Shown: positions 1 through 12,599, counted from the stretch's first letter. The stretch: DNA of 64,000 nucleotides from Pycnopodia helianthoides (GCA_032158295.1 CM063250.1:503501-567500), one strand, 5' to 3'. Numbers and translations are program-made. Notes: a model not told the origin generated them from the letters alone.

Positions 1-3000
1 TCAAAAGAAAGGTTTTACCGCAAACTTCAGTGAATCATTTCCTACCAAAGTTGCAAGCCCTACTAAAACTTTGTTGCTTAAAGTTCTAGCATTTTATTTT
101 CGAAATAAAAAAAAACCTTGATCTGAAGTTTTCCCAGAGCTACTCTGTCAAAGTTCCTATTGAAAAATGTGAAAATCAAAATATCTGTGTGAGAAATGTT
201 GTGGTGTTATTCTTTGCTGTGCTGGTAGTTAATGTACCAGTAACACTACCCAGCCATCCCTAGCGACCCCTAGAGACGGTACGTTTGTAGTCTGCAGATT
301 GATGACCCCATAAGTCAACAAATTCCCAAAAAAAAATAATAATAATTGTTTGCAATACTACATGTAGGTGGAATGTTACTGTCACACCCAATGAGTGATT
401 TTTCCTTTTTTATTAAAATCTCATGGCTTTGTTGTTCCAAGGTCTCCACTGTAAAACCTACTCTGATTTCATTGAAGCGTTAATACAAGAAACTCAACAC
501 CAGGGTAGTCAAAATCGAATCCCAATTTAGAATTATCAATAAAGTGTGACAGAACACTTCACTGTCATTGTCCTTCATTAAAACCAGACTGCTCAAAAAT
601 TGAAAAGCTCCCCTCCTGCTGAAGGACAGATGGTGTTATCGCTTTAATATTTGATTTCAACTTTTCCTGTCTGCTTTTTTTATTTTTTATTTATTTTTTT
701 TTTGGGGGGGGGGGGGGGTATTTTGCTATGTCTTGAATCCAATATCGTCATAATAGTTGGGGTTGTAATTCTATAATGTATAGGTGTAAAACAGTACAAG
801 CAGACTGACTACTGTTGACTTATTAAGGCAAATGCATTTACAGTTTCAGTCACAGCACCCACAGCGGTGGATTCAACAACACCTGTGGTTTTAAAATACT
901 ATTGAAATTATTGAATTGTTTGTGCAACATTGTTGGTTCATCAGGTGTCGGCTTGTAATTTTCTCAGGAGAATGCTAAATATTTAATGAAGAAAAAAAAT
1001 ATCACTGTATATCAGTTTAAAAATTTATATATATTTTTTCCAATGAGCAGAAGCTCAAGATGCAGAGAGTAACATGAGAGGGGCAGATCACCCTTTTTGT
1101 TACTCATATTCCATCAAGTTCATTTGACAGGAAAGTGGAGCCCTACTGTATCTTTAATAGACAAATACTTTTAGACCGTACACGCATTTTGAAATTGTGT
1201 AAATTGTTGAGGAAGACACTTACATTGTAATTCAATAAAAAAGTTAAAAGACAATGATTTCTCTTGTCTTTGTGTACAAAACGTTGCGCTGCCAGCATCC
1301 CAGCATTGACAGTGCAGTCTGCAACACTTGCACATGGACTAAAACAAAACTGGGTCAACTTGGCACTATTTGTATGCAAAACTATCGACAACTTCACTTC
1401 CCTTTTTTATGGGCAAATTCCAGCTTAATGACAATTTTGGTACTCTTGTCAGCTAACCATGGAGGCTACACCTCAGTGAAGTAAACTCAAAGGGACTTTT
1501 CATGGTTACCAGTTTTTGGGGTTTTTTATTGACAAAAGTGACACACGTTAGTAGCTGAAAATATTGAATACTTGAATAGCAAGTTGGTGGTGCATTCACC
1601 CGTGTCTAGCTAGCCAGGCAGGCAAGCCTCATCACCATTGACACTGTGGCCTGGGAAGTAAGCCCTATTCTATACAATTCTGTAATACTTCTTTGAATTG
1701 CATTCACATGAAATTTGAGTTCTTTATTGATGCAAAGGCTGGCAGTTCCTTTAGGGAGTTACAACACACCCGCTCTACATGTATAAAGTATGATACTGGT
1801 GGATTGAGATTAAAAGCTGTCTTCATTGAGTATATGGCTATGGTTCTTGACTTCAGCAGCAATTTTGCAGCTCTGTAAAACCAATCTTGAGCCCTAGCCT
1901 AGTTTTGGCCCAAGACGTCATTGATCGATAGTGCACTGTATGGGACTAGTAGTAAGTCATAGTAGCACGCCCTCTAACAGCATGATTTAAACAACTTGAC
2001 CAGGTCTAACTAACATCTTGGGAGCATTGAGTTAACATTTTCTCTGTTTTCTCACTAGCCTTTCCTAATAATAAAAATAGACTATTTGGGCATCACTAGT
2101 ACTACATTACGTAAGTCACTATGCGATTGTAAGAATAGAGAAAACCTCAAGTTACATGGGAACCAATCAGCGTGCGATCGCAGAAATAAGTTTACATAAA
2201 TTATTAACATTTTAACAAACACAACCCTGGGTCACATAATAATTTTTGGGAGAAAGTAAAATCAAGTTAACCCAATGCTGCAGAATTCCCAAGAGGTTTA
2301 TGAGAGCTGAGTCAAGTTGGTTAAATTGTGCCCCTAGATGGCTCGCTATTTAGAAATTACTATATAAGCGTACATCAACAATCCACTATCAATCACCGTC
2401 GTATTGGGCAAGGACTAACCCTAGCCTTGCCACAATCTCTTCTTTGGATAATTGTGATGATTAATTATTGTAACCCTCTTCTACTCCTAGAACTATGACT
2501 GAGGTTAGCGGAATGAACCTTCCTACTAGTTCTAGGTTACTCCAGCTCCTCCTGGAGTCCTATTATCCAGGCACTGCAGTTTGTCCTCAAATAAAGATTA
2601 AAAGTGCCACACGCATAGCAAAGGCGATGTATTTATGGACATGGTAGTTATTTAAAACAGTACTACAGTACTGATTGAATAATACCAGTAGAACTCTGCA
2701 ACTAAGTAAAGTTATGGAATTCCATTACTGTCCTTTGAACGTCTCATCGTGGATGTAGAACGATAAACAGTGGAGTCTGCTCCACATTGGTTGCTGGCCG
2801 AAAAACGTCAAACCTACACACTGCCAACGTAAACACAACGAAAAACAAAACAAACACATAAAAACATGAGTGCTGTTTTTACAAACAAAATACACCACTT
2901 ATTAATAAAACCTACCCTGGTCATCTCATCAGATTGCTCCTGGCCATTTCTCGAGTTACTTCTCGGTCGAAGGATGGCTGGAAACATCGTGAAAATCTGT

Positions 3001-3796
3001 TTTTATTCCACAGTTACTTGGCGAGGAAAGTTTAACTCCAGTACAGATTGCGGCATTGCCAGCAGCAGACGTCTAATGGACAGTACCATGTGTTCCAATT
3101 GCATGCACAACATATCAGAATAGTCCGTAACTCGAAGTGCAAGTGCTTCGTCCATGCGTGCGATCTTATGGACGACGGGCCCCTGTTTATTTTGGTATCC
3201 CGAATTACACCGTACAGTTCATGTCACTTCGTTTCGTAATTTAGGTCGAGGTTGCATGTTCAATTTACAGCAACCTGTCTAATTTTACGTAATTACCACA
3301 AGTTTGTGGTTTATTACTTGTAATTTATTACGAATCTGTTCGTTATCATGATTCAAGCGATGTTTTTCTTTTACCCATCTACTCGTTCCAAAACAATCTC
3401 CCCATCAATGGTTGTGTTGATATTGGGGATTTTTTTAATCATTCCGCAAGGTCACAATTCTATTAAGAGTGAGATGTTAACGACAAGCTTTTTACTACAA
3501 ACTTGGAGGGCAACGAGGAAATATCAATAAATAGTATCCCTTTATTTAGATTTATATAACAGAATCAATTGATTTGTCGTTTCATGACAAGAATCGATTA
3601 CAAAGTTTGCAAAGCTGCCAGACGGCGTACAGAGAACAAATATAGCATGGTTTGAGGGTGAACAGTCGATATTAGCTCCCTGAGGTATTGGAAGTTGACA
3701 AACTATTTCCCGAGGCGAAGCCGAGGGAACTAGTTTGTCAAATTCCAATGTATGAGGTATAGTAAAATTATATAGATTTGTTGACAATTAACCTTG
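1..3796. other. Non-coding, no gene supported
   Basis: AT-rich sequence with only short chance open frames (85 codons or fewer). It contains a T10-G15 homopolymer junction at 694-718. Around 2450-2500 a short plus-strand stretch can be read as INYCNPLLL, faintly like the DYCNSLL motif of CR1/L2 LINE reverse transcriptases, but it is too short and degraded to call. No splice-flanked coding segment was recognised. Confidence 0.6.
694..718. repeat. T10-G15 homopolymer junction
   Basis: A run of ten T is followed directly by fifteen G. Long G/C runs recur in this window (C11 at 4579, G11 near 9559, C12 at 14269, C15 at 34544, C12 near 50020). They are unstable, and their lengths may be sequencing or assembly estimates. 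Confidence 0.9.
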
Positions 3797-3916
3797 CCTA
3801 TACTGGCCACTGAAACACGGCCCATACTGGCCACTGAAACACGGCCTATACTGGCCACTGAAACACGGCCTATACTGGCCACTGAAACACGGCCTTTACT
3901 GGCCACTGAAACACGA
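3797..3916. repeat. 24-bp minisatellite, 5 copies
   Basis: Five head-to-tail copies of a 24-bp unit containing ACTGGCCACTGAAACACGG. Only one or two bases differ between copies, mainly the CCTATA/CCCATA/CCTTTA start. The unit is a multiple of three, so it stays open in several frames and produces spurious peptides repeating PILATETR on plus and RVSVASIG on minus. There is no start, splice or domain context for a gene. Confidence 0.95.
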
Positions 3917-4369
3917 TTTTTATCCCCAAGGCCAGCTGAAAATGTCATTAACCAGAATATTTTCATGAATGTTTTGTTTGTTGATCTGTCTTTCTGATAG
4001 TAAAAGTTCAAACCTAACTGGATCATGATAAATTCGCCATTAACGTTTAAAGAGTAACTCAACACGCTTCAGCGACAAAAAATACTCCACTGCATCAGTC
4101 ATTTTTAAAAAGTCATCGCAAACCACAATACAAAAATGACTACAAATTTACCATCGAGTACTACGATATGTTTTATATCACGCTGAACATGCCTGCTGGC
4201 CTTACACGGTAAAATGACCATTTCAGCCCCTTGGGCAGAAGTCGTGCGATGGACAATTATGGACTCACTGACCGCAAAATTTATGAATGGTAATTTGAGT
4301 TATGACTTTTAATTGAATGAAGGAACATATCAACTTTTTATTTCAACGGGTGGGATTAGGTTAGTGACC

Positions 4370-4402
4370 TATATAAAAGTCTCTTCTTTATTTGTGTTCA
4401 GC
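4370..4402 (+). promoter_or_regulatory. Possible TATA/Inr core promoter
   Basis: TATATAAAAG at 4370-4379 lies about 28 bp upstream of TTCAGCTT, an initiator-like sequence with the A near 4400. This is normal TATA-to-start spacing for RNA polymerase II. No coding exon is recognised downstream, and TATA-like strings are common in AT-rich DNA, so this is only a candidate. Confidence 0.2.
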
Positions 4403-5081
4403 TTAGACGTGAGGCCTACGTTTTCTTTGAAGCTTTTGTTTTAGTGTACACCGTTTGTGTTGTTTTTAATTAAATAGCCCAATTCGAGGTTCTTTACTTT
4501 ATGTGACCCAACATAATTATGCACAATAACAACAAGTTTAAGCTCAATCTGTCATTGGAGACACGAGAGAGTAGTGGACCCCCCCCCCCAATAATGTTTC
4601 ACAGTGTTTTAAAACAGTTGGTTTTTGACTCGTGATATCAAAACTAGGCCCCAATTGTTTCACTAAATTTTCAAAAACTATAGTGCATTTCAAACAAACA
4701 ATTTTCACTAGGAGTTTCCACACGACCGTCTTATACCTTAAGTTATGTGTAACTTTATGTGAACATTAATTTTCTATTTTACCAATGTTTTGCACACTCT
4801 CAAGAAGTGTTCTTTCTCATTGTTGTCATATACGGAAAACTCTATCGTACAACAAGAATATTTGACACAAATTTTAAGTCAACAATTTAAAAATTACATC
4901 TTGATGGAAAAAAGTAAACGTATATGAAACACGTTAGAGATAGATATTAGTTAATTTCGAAATTTCTGGAAAATAAAAACAAAATTTCAGAATCTACCAA
5001 GAGTGAAATCAACTTGGTAAATTACTGACTCGTGTTAAAAGATCCTTCTGGTTCACATCACTACTATTGCTATTTGAAATC

Positions 5082-5594
5082 CTAATTAAGTTGACACTTT
5101 GACAACTGACACTGTTTCATTTTTGAAATTTGATCGCACTGGCCGAAGGAGTACCGCCCAGCACCGCGAATCACCGTGAAAGGGAGCAGTGAAAACTGTC
5201 CAGCATGCGTCCGGCCGATCGCACTGGATTCCTGGATATCGCGCATTAACACGAGATAGTTTACACATTGTGAATTTTCACACGTTTCAGAATTGGATTT
5301 CGGGCCCCTCAGCAGCCACGCTGTGATGTCCATGTTGATGCTAATTAATGATAGTTTAATAATGATATTCAATGACACTTGATTCGTTAAGAAGGTGTAA
5401 TCATAACAATTATGGATGGATGTATTTATCATCATAACAATAGAGAGTTTGGTGCAAGAGCAATGACGTAGATGAAATGTAGTCAGACCAGAAGGAAGAA
5501 GGAAGTCAGTTCGTTCGGTGGTATCGACGAATGTAGAGTCTAATTTGAAAACCGTTCCTTGGCCTAAAACTTGGACTGGTATATCACTCGCCAT
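5082..5594 (-). CDS. Unrecognised 170-codon open frame (doubtful)
   Basis: This is the longest open frame outside repeats. It starts MASDIPVQVLGQGTVFKLDS and ends in a cysteine- and lysine-containing tail. The first ~48 and last ~70 residues have balanced composition, while the middle (SIVMMINTSIHN...) looks like translated AT-rich DNA. A second frame over 5086-5268 is also open. I recognise no domain, signal peptide or membrane segment, and no convincing splice sites. It could be an exon fragment, a degraded gene or chance. Confidence 0.15.
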   Translation of the reverse strand: MASDIPVQVLGQGTVFKLDSTFVDTTERTDFLLPSGLTTFHLRHCSCTKLSIVMMINTSIHNCYDYTFLTNQVSLNIIIKLSLISINMDITAWLLRGPKSNSETCENSQCVNYLVLMRDIQESSAIGRTHAGQFSLLPFTVIRGAGRYSFGQCDQISKMKQCQLSKCQLN

Positions 5595-5685
5595 TATGGC
5601 AATCTTCCAGGAAGTCTTACTTGTTTATTGTACAGTTTTCTTAAAATTCTTTCAAAAGAGCAATATTCAAAAGTAAGGGAAAGTA

Positions 5686-5720
5686 TATTATGTTTATTTA
5701 TTTTTTAAATAAACATAATA
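5686..5720. repeat. Perfect 15-bp hairpin
   Basis: The arm TATTATGTTTATTTA at 5686-5700 is followed by a T5 loop and then its exact reverse complement at 5706-5720. All-AT arms make this a weak stem. It may be a trace of a small fold-back insertion. Confidence 0.9.
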
Positions 5721-7179
5721 GCCACAAACAAAATGCACAATAAAAACAACACAAAACTTCCAGCTGGTCATGCAGGGCAACCCAAAATAAATAAACAAAT
5801 CAATAGGTGAACAAAATAGTAAGTAAACAAGTTACTCGTTGTACCACAATATGGTCAAATTAACTATAATAGTAATATACAACACAATTTCTATCAGATA
5901 AGCTTTACAAGCTATGATTTTAAGTAATATATTATGTAAAAGTTCCAGCAGTTCAGATGGTCATTTTCTCGTCGGACATTTTACGAGGTTACCTTTCAAC
6001 TTACTTGTTTATTTTAAATCTTCGGACAAAAGTACATACATTTTTTAAATTGTCCGGGTCAAGACAAAAGTCTTATCCCTTATCTAACAAAGAACGATAC
6101 CAAAGTATTATCAAACCGGGTTGAATAACTCAAGTTACTCGAGAGCAACAACAGCTGCAAAATTGACTGGACTTCAAATATTATAATGTCAAAGAATAAA
6201 GGCCCTTATTAATTAGGAGTTAAACCAACAATTGTACGTGGTTCCTTGCTGACCACAGTGGCACTGTGCACGAAAAATGGTTATGATTCAATATTTTTCT
6301 GTATTATATGTAAATATAGAACAATTAAAATATACGATTTTGTTGGGTGATGACGTGAAATGCATCAATCGGTTAAACAAGAGTGCCTAATTAATGAGAA
6401 GTTGCTGACAAATCATACACGTTACAGAAATGATTGACATTCCAGTACAGTGCATGCAATGAGGGATCGATGGACGGTGTTTGGGGACGAGGCCATGACC
6501 TCGATTGAGCAGACGGGTCGGTATACAGAACGATACGTTGGAACAGCTGGATTCGATGAAGGCTTAAAGGAACGGTACCACTTTAATCATGGTTTTAAAA
6601 TCATGGACCGTGCTTTATTGTATTGAATGCTGATTTATCGTTATGGTCACAACAATATGGACTGAAGTGTGATGCAAATGATACACATAACCAACTGTAA
6701 TGGAAACTGTTTCGGCTGGAGTGTCTTCCACCTTATGATAAAAGATGAATGAATAAGATTATAGTATCCTCCTTTAGACATTTTTTCAAAAAGAGGAAGC
6801 AGTTTTTTCATACCATCTCCACAGAAGCCCACATCAAACCCAATGGAAAGGGAACACATTGTAAACTGTTAGCTAAACAACGGTGGGAAACCTGCCATGT
6901 AGATCACATGATTCCAAAGGCGGTTATGTTTTATTCATTCACTTTGATTGTGACTCATTCATACTAGTACCAATTAATATATCAAGCACTGGAGTCTGAT
7001 GAGAGTCGGTGCATGTTATAGATGTGGAGGGAATTTGTTCCAGATGGGTTAACCTAATGCAATCAAGTATTAAAGTATGGCAAAAGAAAGATCCACATGA
7101 GGCTGAAGTCCAACACAGGATTCGATTCGGAGTCGACAGAATGGAAAGTGGAAGGGAGCACACCGCTTCAACAATCCTG

Positions 7180-7430
7180 GAGTTCATGCCCGACTCGATA
7201 AATCGACTGACTGGAAAGGGAAAAGGCGAGACTGAAATGGCCCACCACTACCGGTCATGAGTCCATTTCGACATTCTGATCGACAACACGAACAGGGAGG
7301 AAGAGAGCTAAAAGTGTAAAACTTGCCCGATCCTTGTGTCGACATTATGATCGACAGCATGGGAAGGGACCGATGAGGAAACCGAAATACCCCAGTCATC
7401 GATGCCAAGCCCCAAATCGACCCTTATGAG
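7180..7430. repeat. Diverged internal duplication
   Basis: TCGACATTCTGATCGACA at 7268 recurs 72 bp later as TCGACATTATGATCGACA at 7340. The block GGAAAGGGAAAAGGCGAGAC near 7213 resembles GGAAGGGACCGATGAGGAAA near 7361. The segment is more GC-rich than its surroundings and lacks an A/T-rich codon bias, but no protein was recognised in any frame. Confidence 0.55.
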
Positions 7431-8528
7431 CGACCTCCCTCTTTGTTTAACAAAACGTAATTGTCTTAAAGTCACACACGTCCGAAATGTTATTAAAATT
7501 GTGGTTTACTGGCCCGACCATGAAGGTACCACCGACACTTCATTTTATGTCAATCAGTGAATTAGAAAGAAAAGACAATTGTTACGCCTGAAATCATGTA
7601 ATAATCTCTTCTAAGTGTTGGTTATGAGAAGACATGGGAAGGCTGGAAGTGATTCCGAACGCCTATGTTGGCTCTGATCATTGTCACGTCGAGACACTTA
7701 TATTCAAGGATGGTTGGTCTCAGTAAACTAAGTTCCTCTTCACCTATCATTAAAGCTTCCAATCTACAAAACGAATAAGCTAGTGCCAGGCGCTGTGAAT
7801 TTTTGCCAATCAAATTTCCAAGGCACCGCGGGTCGAATAGAACCAGAAATACAAAAGGTAACCGAATAACACAAAATAAAATTATATCTGATCGAGTAAT
7901 TAACTTTGCTGTCCTATTTTAGATTAAAATATACTCCTATCTAATTAGTGGGGGACATAATGTTAAAAGACTGGACCATAAATATAATGAAATAATTTCA
8001 ATGGCTAAATTGGGTTTTACAGTCAATGTCAAACTACTATAAGCAATGAAGGTCCTGTCATTATAATTGTAAGCAGATACTGCATTGCAAATTCTTTTCC
8101 GACTCTTTGTTCAGTCTTTTCCAGAGTCTTTCCCCTTAGTTTTATAACCCACATCATTTATACATTTTTAATACATATACTGAGTTACCTTAGGCATTAG
8201 TAAACTTCTGAGATAAAGTTTTACCACTGGTGCCATCAAGCAATTTACGCGAGAATTTGTACGCTTGTCGTTTAGACAAAAGTTGAGGCACATTTACGAC
8301 TTGATTTCAAGTTTAAACTATCTTATAAACATCGGTATTTATTTATTATTATTATATCAAGGAACTTGACTGTTTGCTCAGGATTTCTTAATTATTACAC
8401 ACTATGTTGTTGTGTGTCATGATAAGTTTCGCAAACAAAAAATAGTTCGAAGCCTGACATTTCAACCACATAGTCTTTCACGAAGGCTAAAATGACAAGA
8501 CCGCACACATGAACAAGCAAACTGGTGT

Positions 8529-9200
8529 AATTCGCTCGGCCCCACTGGTCTCATCCAAGGCCGCTGGGATGGACTGACGAGCTATAGACAAATGTTCAGG
8601 ATGCAGTGACGCATGATGGGAACGATTGCACTGCAGTCGGCGCAATACACGCATTCACTCATATACACACACTCGTGTACATGTACTTATGTACAGACAC
8701 GATGTGATAAAGCATGGAGGCTCCATGGATCTTTAAAACCAAAGTAAGAAGAAAGTTACGATCGAGCCCCATTCTTAGTACAAGGCAAGAATGACAATAA
8801 CTATTTGCAAATGGATTTACACAGTAGAGCTACATTAATATTAATCTTTCGAAGTGACCAGGGGTTATTATGTCAAGGGGAATGGTTCAATTGTGCATGT
8901 CTACTGTGCGTACATCAGCCCAACCCAGCACCTTTGGATGTAGACTGGTCCGCTGTCCTTATCCGCAAGGATAAGGACTAAGGACCAGTCTATTAATCAA
9001 AGAGATGGTCACTGCTACTAGTCCCCTGTCCAACTGGTCCCCATCTGCAAGACCGCAATGGGATGCGAGGTCAAAGGTGCGTTTGTCAGGATTCCTCCAA
9101 ACGCTCAAAGCCGGTCTCTGGCGTAAAACACGAGCCTCGAAGTGTGACGTCAGATGTTCGGGCTACTTTGGATGAGGCGATGGGATCGAGCGAAACTGGT
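8529..9200. mobile_element. Possible fold-back element
   Basis: A segment reading TTCGCTCGG..CTCATCCAA near 8532-8560 is matched in reverse complement near 9165-9195 (TTGGATGAGG..CGAGCGAAA). Both ends also carry AAACTGGTGTAA. Between them lies a 52-bp hairpin at 8941-8992. The arms are imperfect and the interior has no open frame, so at most this is a degraded non-autonomous element. Confidence 0.35.
8941..8992. repeat. Interrupted hairpin, arms 11 + 10 bp
   Basis: TAGACTGGTCC pairs with GGACCAGTCTA, and inside that GTCCTTATCC pairs with GGATAAGGAC around a GCAA loop. The stem is interrupted by short bulges. The overall 52-nt size is short for a microRNA precursor, and no known mature microRNA was recognised. 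Confidence 0.85.
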
Positions 9201-9205
9201 GTAAC

Positions 9206-10640
9206 AGAAGCAGTTGTTTTGTAAAAGAGGGCGCTATCGAGCATCCAAAGCGGCAGTCCGTTCGATTTCTTCGTAAGGAGTCACCATGAATCACAAATCA
9301 GAAATATAACGGGCAAGATTTATAGCGCCCTCTGTTTGCAATGATAAGAAACAAGTGGTGTGTTTGAAGCTTTGCATGGTGTGGAAAAGTAAACTTGCAG
9401 GTACAACCATGAGTAAAAATCACTTTCGGGAGAAGTGTTGGCTCTGAAAAGAGCCGGTGTGGAAACAACTTCGATCATACCACGGCAAAACAGAATTTGA
9501 ACCTATGAGCAAGTAGGCTATGTTGGTTTGAGAATCAGGCAACGGCGTACCCCAAAAAGGGGGGGGGGGTCCAAGTATGTAAAGAGAAAACATATGGGGA
9601 AGGAAATAGAGAGAGAGGGGAAAAGAGAACAGTCGCAAGTATGTGTGTGAGTGTGTGTGTGCGTGTGTGTGTGTGTGTGTAGTTTTTTCCCCGGCGACAG
9701 GATGTTCTTTTTTCATCTTATGCCATAAGCATTTTTTTGCGCAATTGTAATTGTTTAAATTTGCAACAGAAGCATTCGAAAGCAACGTGCCAGTTTGTCC
9801 GGGAAAAAAATATAGATTTCACGTCGTTCCGGCAATCAAGTGTTTTCCCCTTTTCAAGGAATTGTTAGACAAGTATAAAGATAGTTAGGTTTACTACACT
9901 TGAATTTAAGATACACCGGAGAGTCATTTTCTTACCCACGATATTTTTAATGAATATGCACAAAACCAGACATGCACTTTCACATTTTTCTTTTAGTCGG
10001 CTATGTGCATGGATTAAAAAGGCCTGCAATCCTACCCTTTCCAAATTACACATCACATTTATGCCCAGGTTTAACTTAATTTCTTTAACAGTAATGATTA
10101 TGTGACACCACTTTCGCAAAACAAAGTATTGTCAGTACGATCTGTGTTTGTCGCCCACGTATTCATGGAATTTGCCGCCCAGTGATGGAATGTAGGTAGC
10201 ATGACCTAGGAATGTTCTCTTAAACAACGTCCGCGGGATTATTACTTCAAGCACCAACTCTTGCGGACTATGTACAGCGTACACTCAGTTCAGAAGTGCC
10301 TAAAAAGTGTGTTTATTTCTCTGTCTTTAAGTATACAGAGGCTTGATTTTTCACCCCCAAACGCCAAAAGATCAGGGCTTCCGGGGGCTTCGCCCGCTGT
10401 ACCACACTCGTTACTTCTTTATCCACCCCCCCCCGACATAATCCTGGGTGCGCCGTTAAAATGTTGTCAAAACACTATTTACTGGTCACTTTGATTGTAT
10501 CAATAAAGCCGTGTCATTTCAACTAGTAATTAATTGCTTAATACGATGTTCGTATCAGAAACTGTACTCATTACTCATAAGAACCTTCAATTCCCCGGCT
10601 CGGGCTCAGGCCCCGTCATCAACTTTGGACTCCAGCTGCA
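9206..10640. other. Non-coding with simple repeats
   Basis: Contains a G11 run (~9559-9569), a GA-rich tract (9601-9630), a GT dinucleotide repeat (9641-9680) and a C-rich run near 10428. A small GGGGGCTTCGCCC fold lies near 10383. No gene is supported. Confidence 0.6.
9641..9680. repeat. (GT)n microsatellite
   Basis: About 20 GT dinucleotides with two interruptions, directly after a GA-rich tract. Confidence 0.95.
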
Positions 10641-10660
10641 TTTTGCACAGTGCTTCAACA

Positions 10661-10875
10661 ATAAGAGCCCGGAGCCCGGAGCTTGGCGCCCTGGAGCCCG
10701 CTGCTCCATTAAAGCCCGGCAGCCCGGAGCCCGGAGCCCGGAGCCCGGAGCCCGGAGCCGGAGCCCGGAGCCCGGAGCCCGGAGCCCGGAGCCCGGAGCC
10801 CGGAGCCCGGAGCCCGGAGCCCGGAGCCCGGAGCCCGGAGCCCGGAGCCCGGAGCCCGGAGTCCAGCCTGAGCCC
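10661..10875. repeat. GC-rich 7-bp VNTR (GGAGCCC)n
   Basis: Roughly eighteen head-to-tail GGAGCCC units span 10731-10860, with one shortened copy near 10756. Degenerate copies precede them from 10661. Because seven is not a multiple of three, three different frames stay open on both strands and give false 116-136 codon ORFs. The flanks resemble those of the 18-bp array at 12.3 kb: GGCTCAGGC on the left and a GGTATGGAAAAAGTCCC-type sequence on the right. Confidence 0.95.
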
Positions 10876-11696
10876 AGGTATGGAAAAAGTCCCATGATCC
10901 AGCAGCAGTGGTGTTGTTCCCAGTTGGTCCTGTTTTGGCGCTGAGGGACGACCAAACGAGTGAACTACTCCAATGGGGGTGCACTATACACCAAATAGAC
11001 AAACAACCAAACAGTGCCCCAGTGTTATTGACCTTTAACCTGGAACGTTTTGTGTACACTTGCCCTAAATTGCTGAAAAATGTAGGGTAGTTTTTCTAAG
11101 ATGGTGTCTGGCCAGTTTACTAGTTCAGGGTGTTTTTTATTTTGGATGAGCCTAGCTCAAAATCTCATAGGCTATTCTACTAATAATTGACAAGAAAAAT
11201 TAGTCAGAAAAAATAGTTGGTTTGTTGTCAGGAGGCTGAGAGACTTTTACATACTTTTTAAGTGTTAACCATTTTAGCATTGGTTGTTTTGGGAAGCTTA
11301 GTGTGGTGCATCCCAATGACATCCTTTGTAGCGCCCTCTCCTGTCGAAATATGACACAACAAAAACTAGCTTTCGCGAGTACTTCCAATGACAAGTAATT
11401 AAATTTAAACATTAATCTTCAACAGACGTACACAAAAGCCGAATTTAGCAACACGACTTTGTAATCCTGTAAATTGTTTTACTTGGAAGAGAAAATAAAT
11501 AGCAAACCTTGTCAGCTTCTAAATTTTTCTCGAATAAGACACATTGTAAATGCGCGGGCACTCTTATGAAGTTACCGCCAAAAGTACACAAAATAGACAA
11601 AACTGGTTGTAATTAATTTATAGAAGATAATACGAAGGTCATCTTTTACAAGCCCGATTTATTTTTCGTTATTGGGACAGAGAGACACACCGCGCA

Positions 11697-11757
11697 TCTG
11701 ATTAGCAATCCAGTAGTTGTTCTAATTAGCGAACCAGTAGTTCTGTACTTTAATTAG
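11697..11757. repeat. Short duplication with TAATTAG motifs
   Basis: GATTAGCAATCCAGTAGTTG is followed by a diverged copy, AATTAGCGAACCAGTAGTTC, and then TTAATTAGTGG. Three ATTAG cores in 60 bp would suit homeodomain binding. This is a motif observation only. Confidence 0.45.
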
Positions 11758-12228
11758 TGGATCTCGTTGACAATGAAGTGATGGATGGCCTTATAATACC
11801 GTCAGCTCATCCCTAATGAAAGAAGAAGCCTTTCCGGCTGTCAGGTTCCTAGATTGTTTAGATTCCACCCAGTGACTGTTTGCCGATGTCCGGAGTAAAG
11901 CGAGAGCAAACGAACGCCGTTGTTTTTCAAAAGGCATCATTTTGTGACGTGACCTGAATAAGTCTACATACTGCTGCTGGTAATCCTACAATGAGTTGTA
12001 GTAAACGCACGCGCTCGTACACGCCATTTTGACTGTTCATACATTACTCATATTGTTCCCATTGTTTCTGCTCCCTTAGATACATATTTTTCGTTTAATT
12101 TTCTATATGGAGGCATAGGAGGGTGCGCTCATTAATAATGACGGCGAATACATTGCATCCATCTCAAGGAAAATATTGCCGTGTCTGAATTGGCAATGTC
12201 CTCACGGGCCATTTCTTAACCTCAGCTC

Positions 12229-12540
12229 CGGTTCCGGCTCAGGCTCCAGGCTCCGTTTGATGTTGAACCACCGCGTGCTCCAAAATGTATAACGCAGCCC
12301 AAGCCGGGGAAACCGCAGCCCAAGCCGGAGCCGCAGCCCAAGCCGGAGCCGCAGCCCAAGCCGGAGCCGCAGCCCAAGCCGGAGCCGCAGCCCAAGCGGA
12401 GCCGCAGCCCAAGCCAAGGTTTGGGAAAAGGCCCTGAACAGATACCGGTGACCATGGAGCATAATATGCATTTGAGTATACATTGCCGCAGAATAATGGT
12501 CGTTTTCGAAACCAGGGTTTGAGCTTGGGCTTGGGCTGTA
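12229..12540. repeat. GC-rich 18-bp VNTR with inverted flank
   Basis: Six to seven copies of the 18-bp unit GCAGCCCAAGCCGGAGCC run from about 12293 to 12418. The inverted sequence GCTTGGGCTTGGGCTG at 12523-12538 is complementary to the unit, so array and flank could fold back. The right edge (GGTTTGGGAAAAGGCCC) resembles the edge of the 7-bp array at 10.87 kb. Minus-strand frames through it (LGLRLRLG, CGSGLGCG repeats) are artefacts of the repeat. Confidence 0.9.
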
Positions 12541-12599
12541 ATCATCCATATAGGACTCCGCGGCAGCATACGTGGCAAAATAAAGGATGACACGTGACA

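Larger units (their letters stand above)
3917..8520. other. Mostly unique non-coding sequence
   Basis: No gene is supported. It holds a C11 run at 4579-4589, a TATA-plus-initiator-like arrangement at 4370-4402, a 170-codon open frame on minus (5082-5594), a perfect hairpin at 5686-5720 and a diverged internal duplication near 7180-7430. The rest is AT-rich sequence in which I see nothing recognisable. Confidence 0.5.

Noticed and set aside
2440..2510. CR1/L2 LINE reverse-transcriptase trace
   Set aside because: Only about nine residues resemble the DYCNSLL motif, and the flanking sequence does not continue the domain.
3730..4065. PILATETR / RVSVASIG repeat proteins
   Set aside because: The 24-bp minisatellite keeps phase by its length; nothing else supports a gene.
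8941..8992. MicroRNA precursor
   Set aside because: The hairpin is short, interrupted and GC-symmetric, and no known mature microRNA sequence was recognised in it or in the other hairpins.
10511..11059. ORFs of 116-136 codons with ARSPEPG or GSGLRAP repeats
   Set aside because: They are products of the 7-bp GC repeat, open in three frames on both strands.
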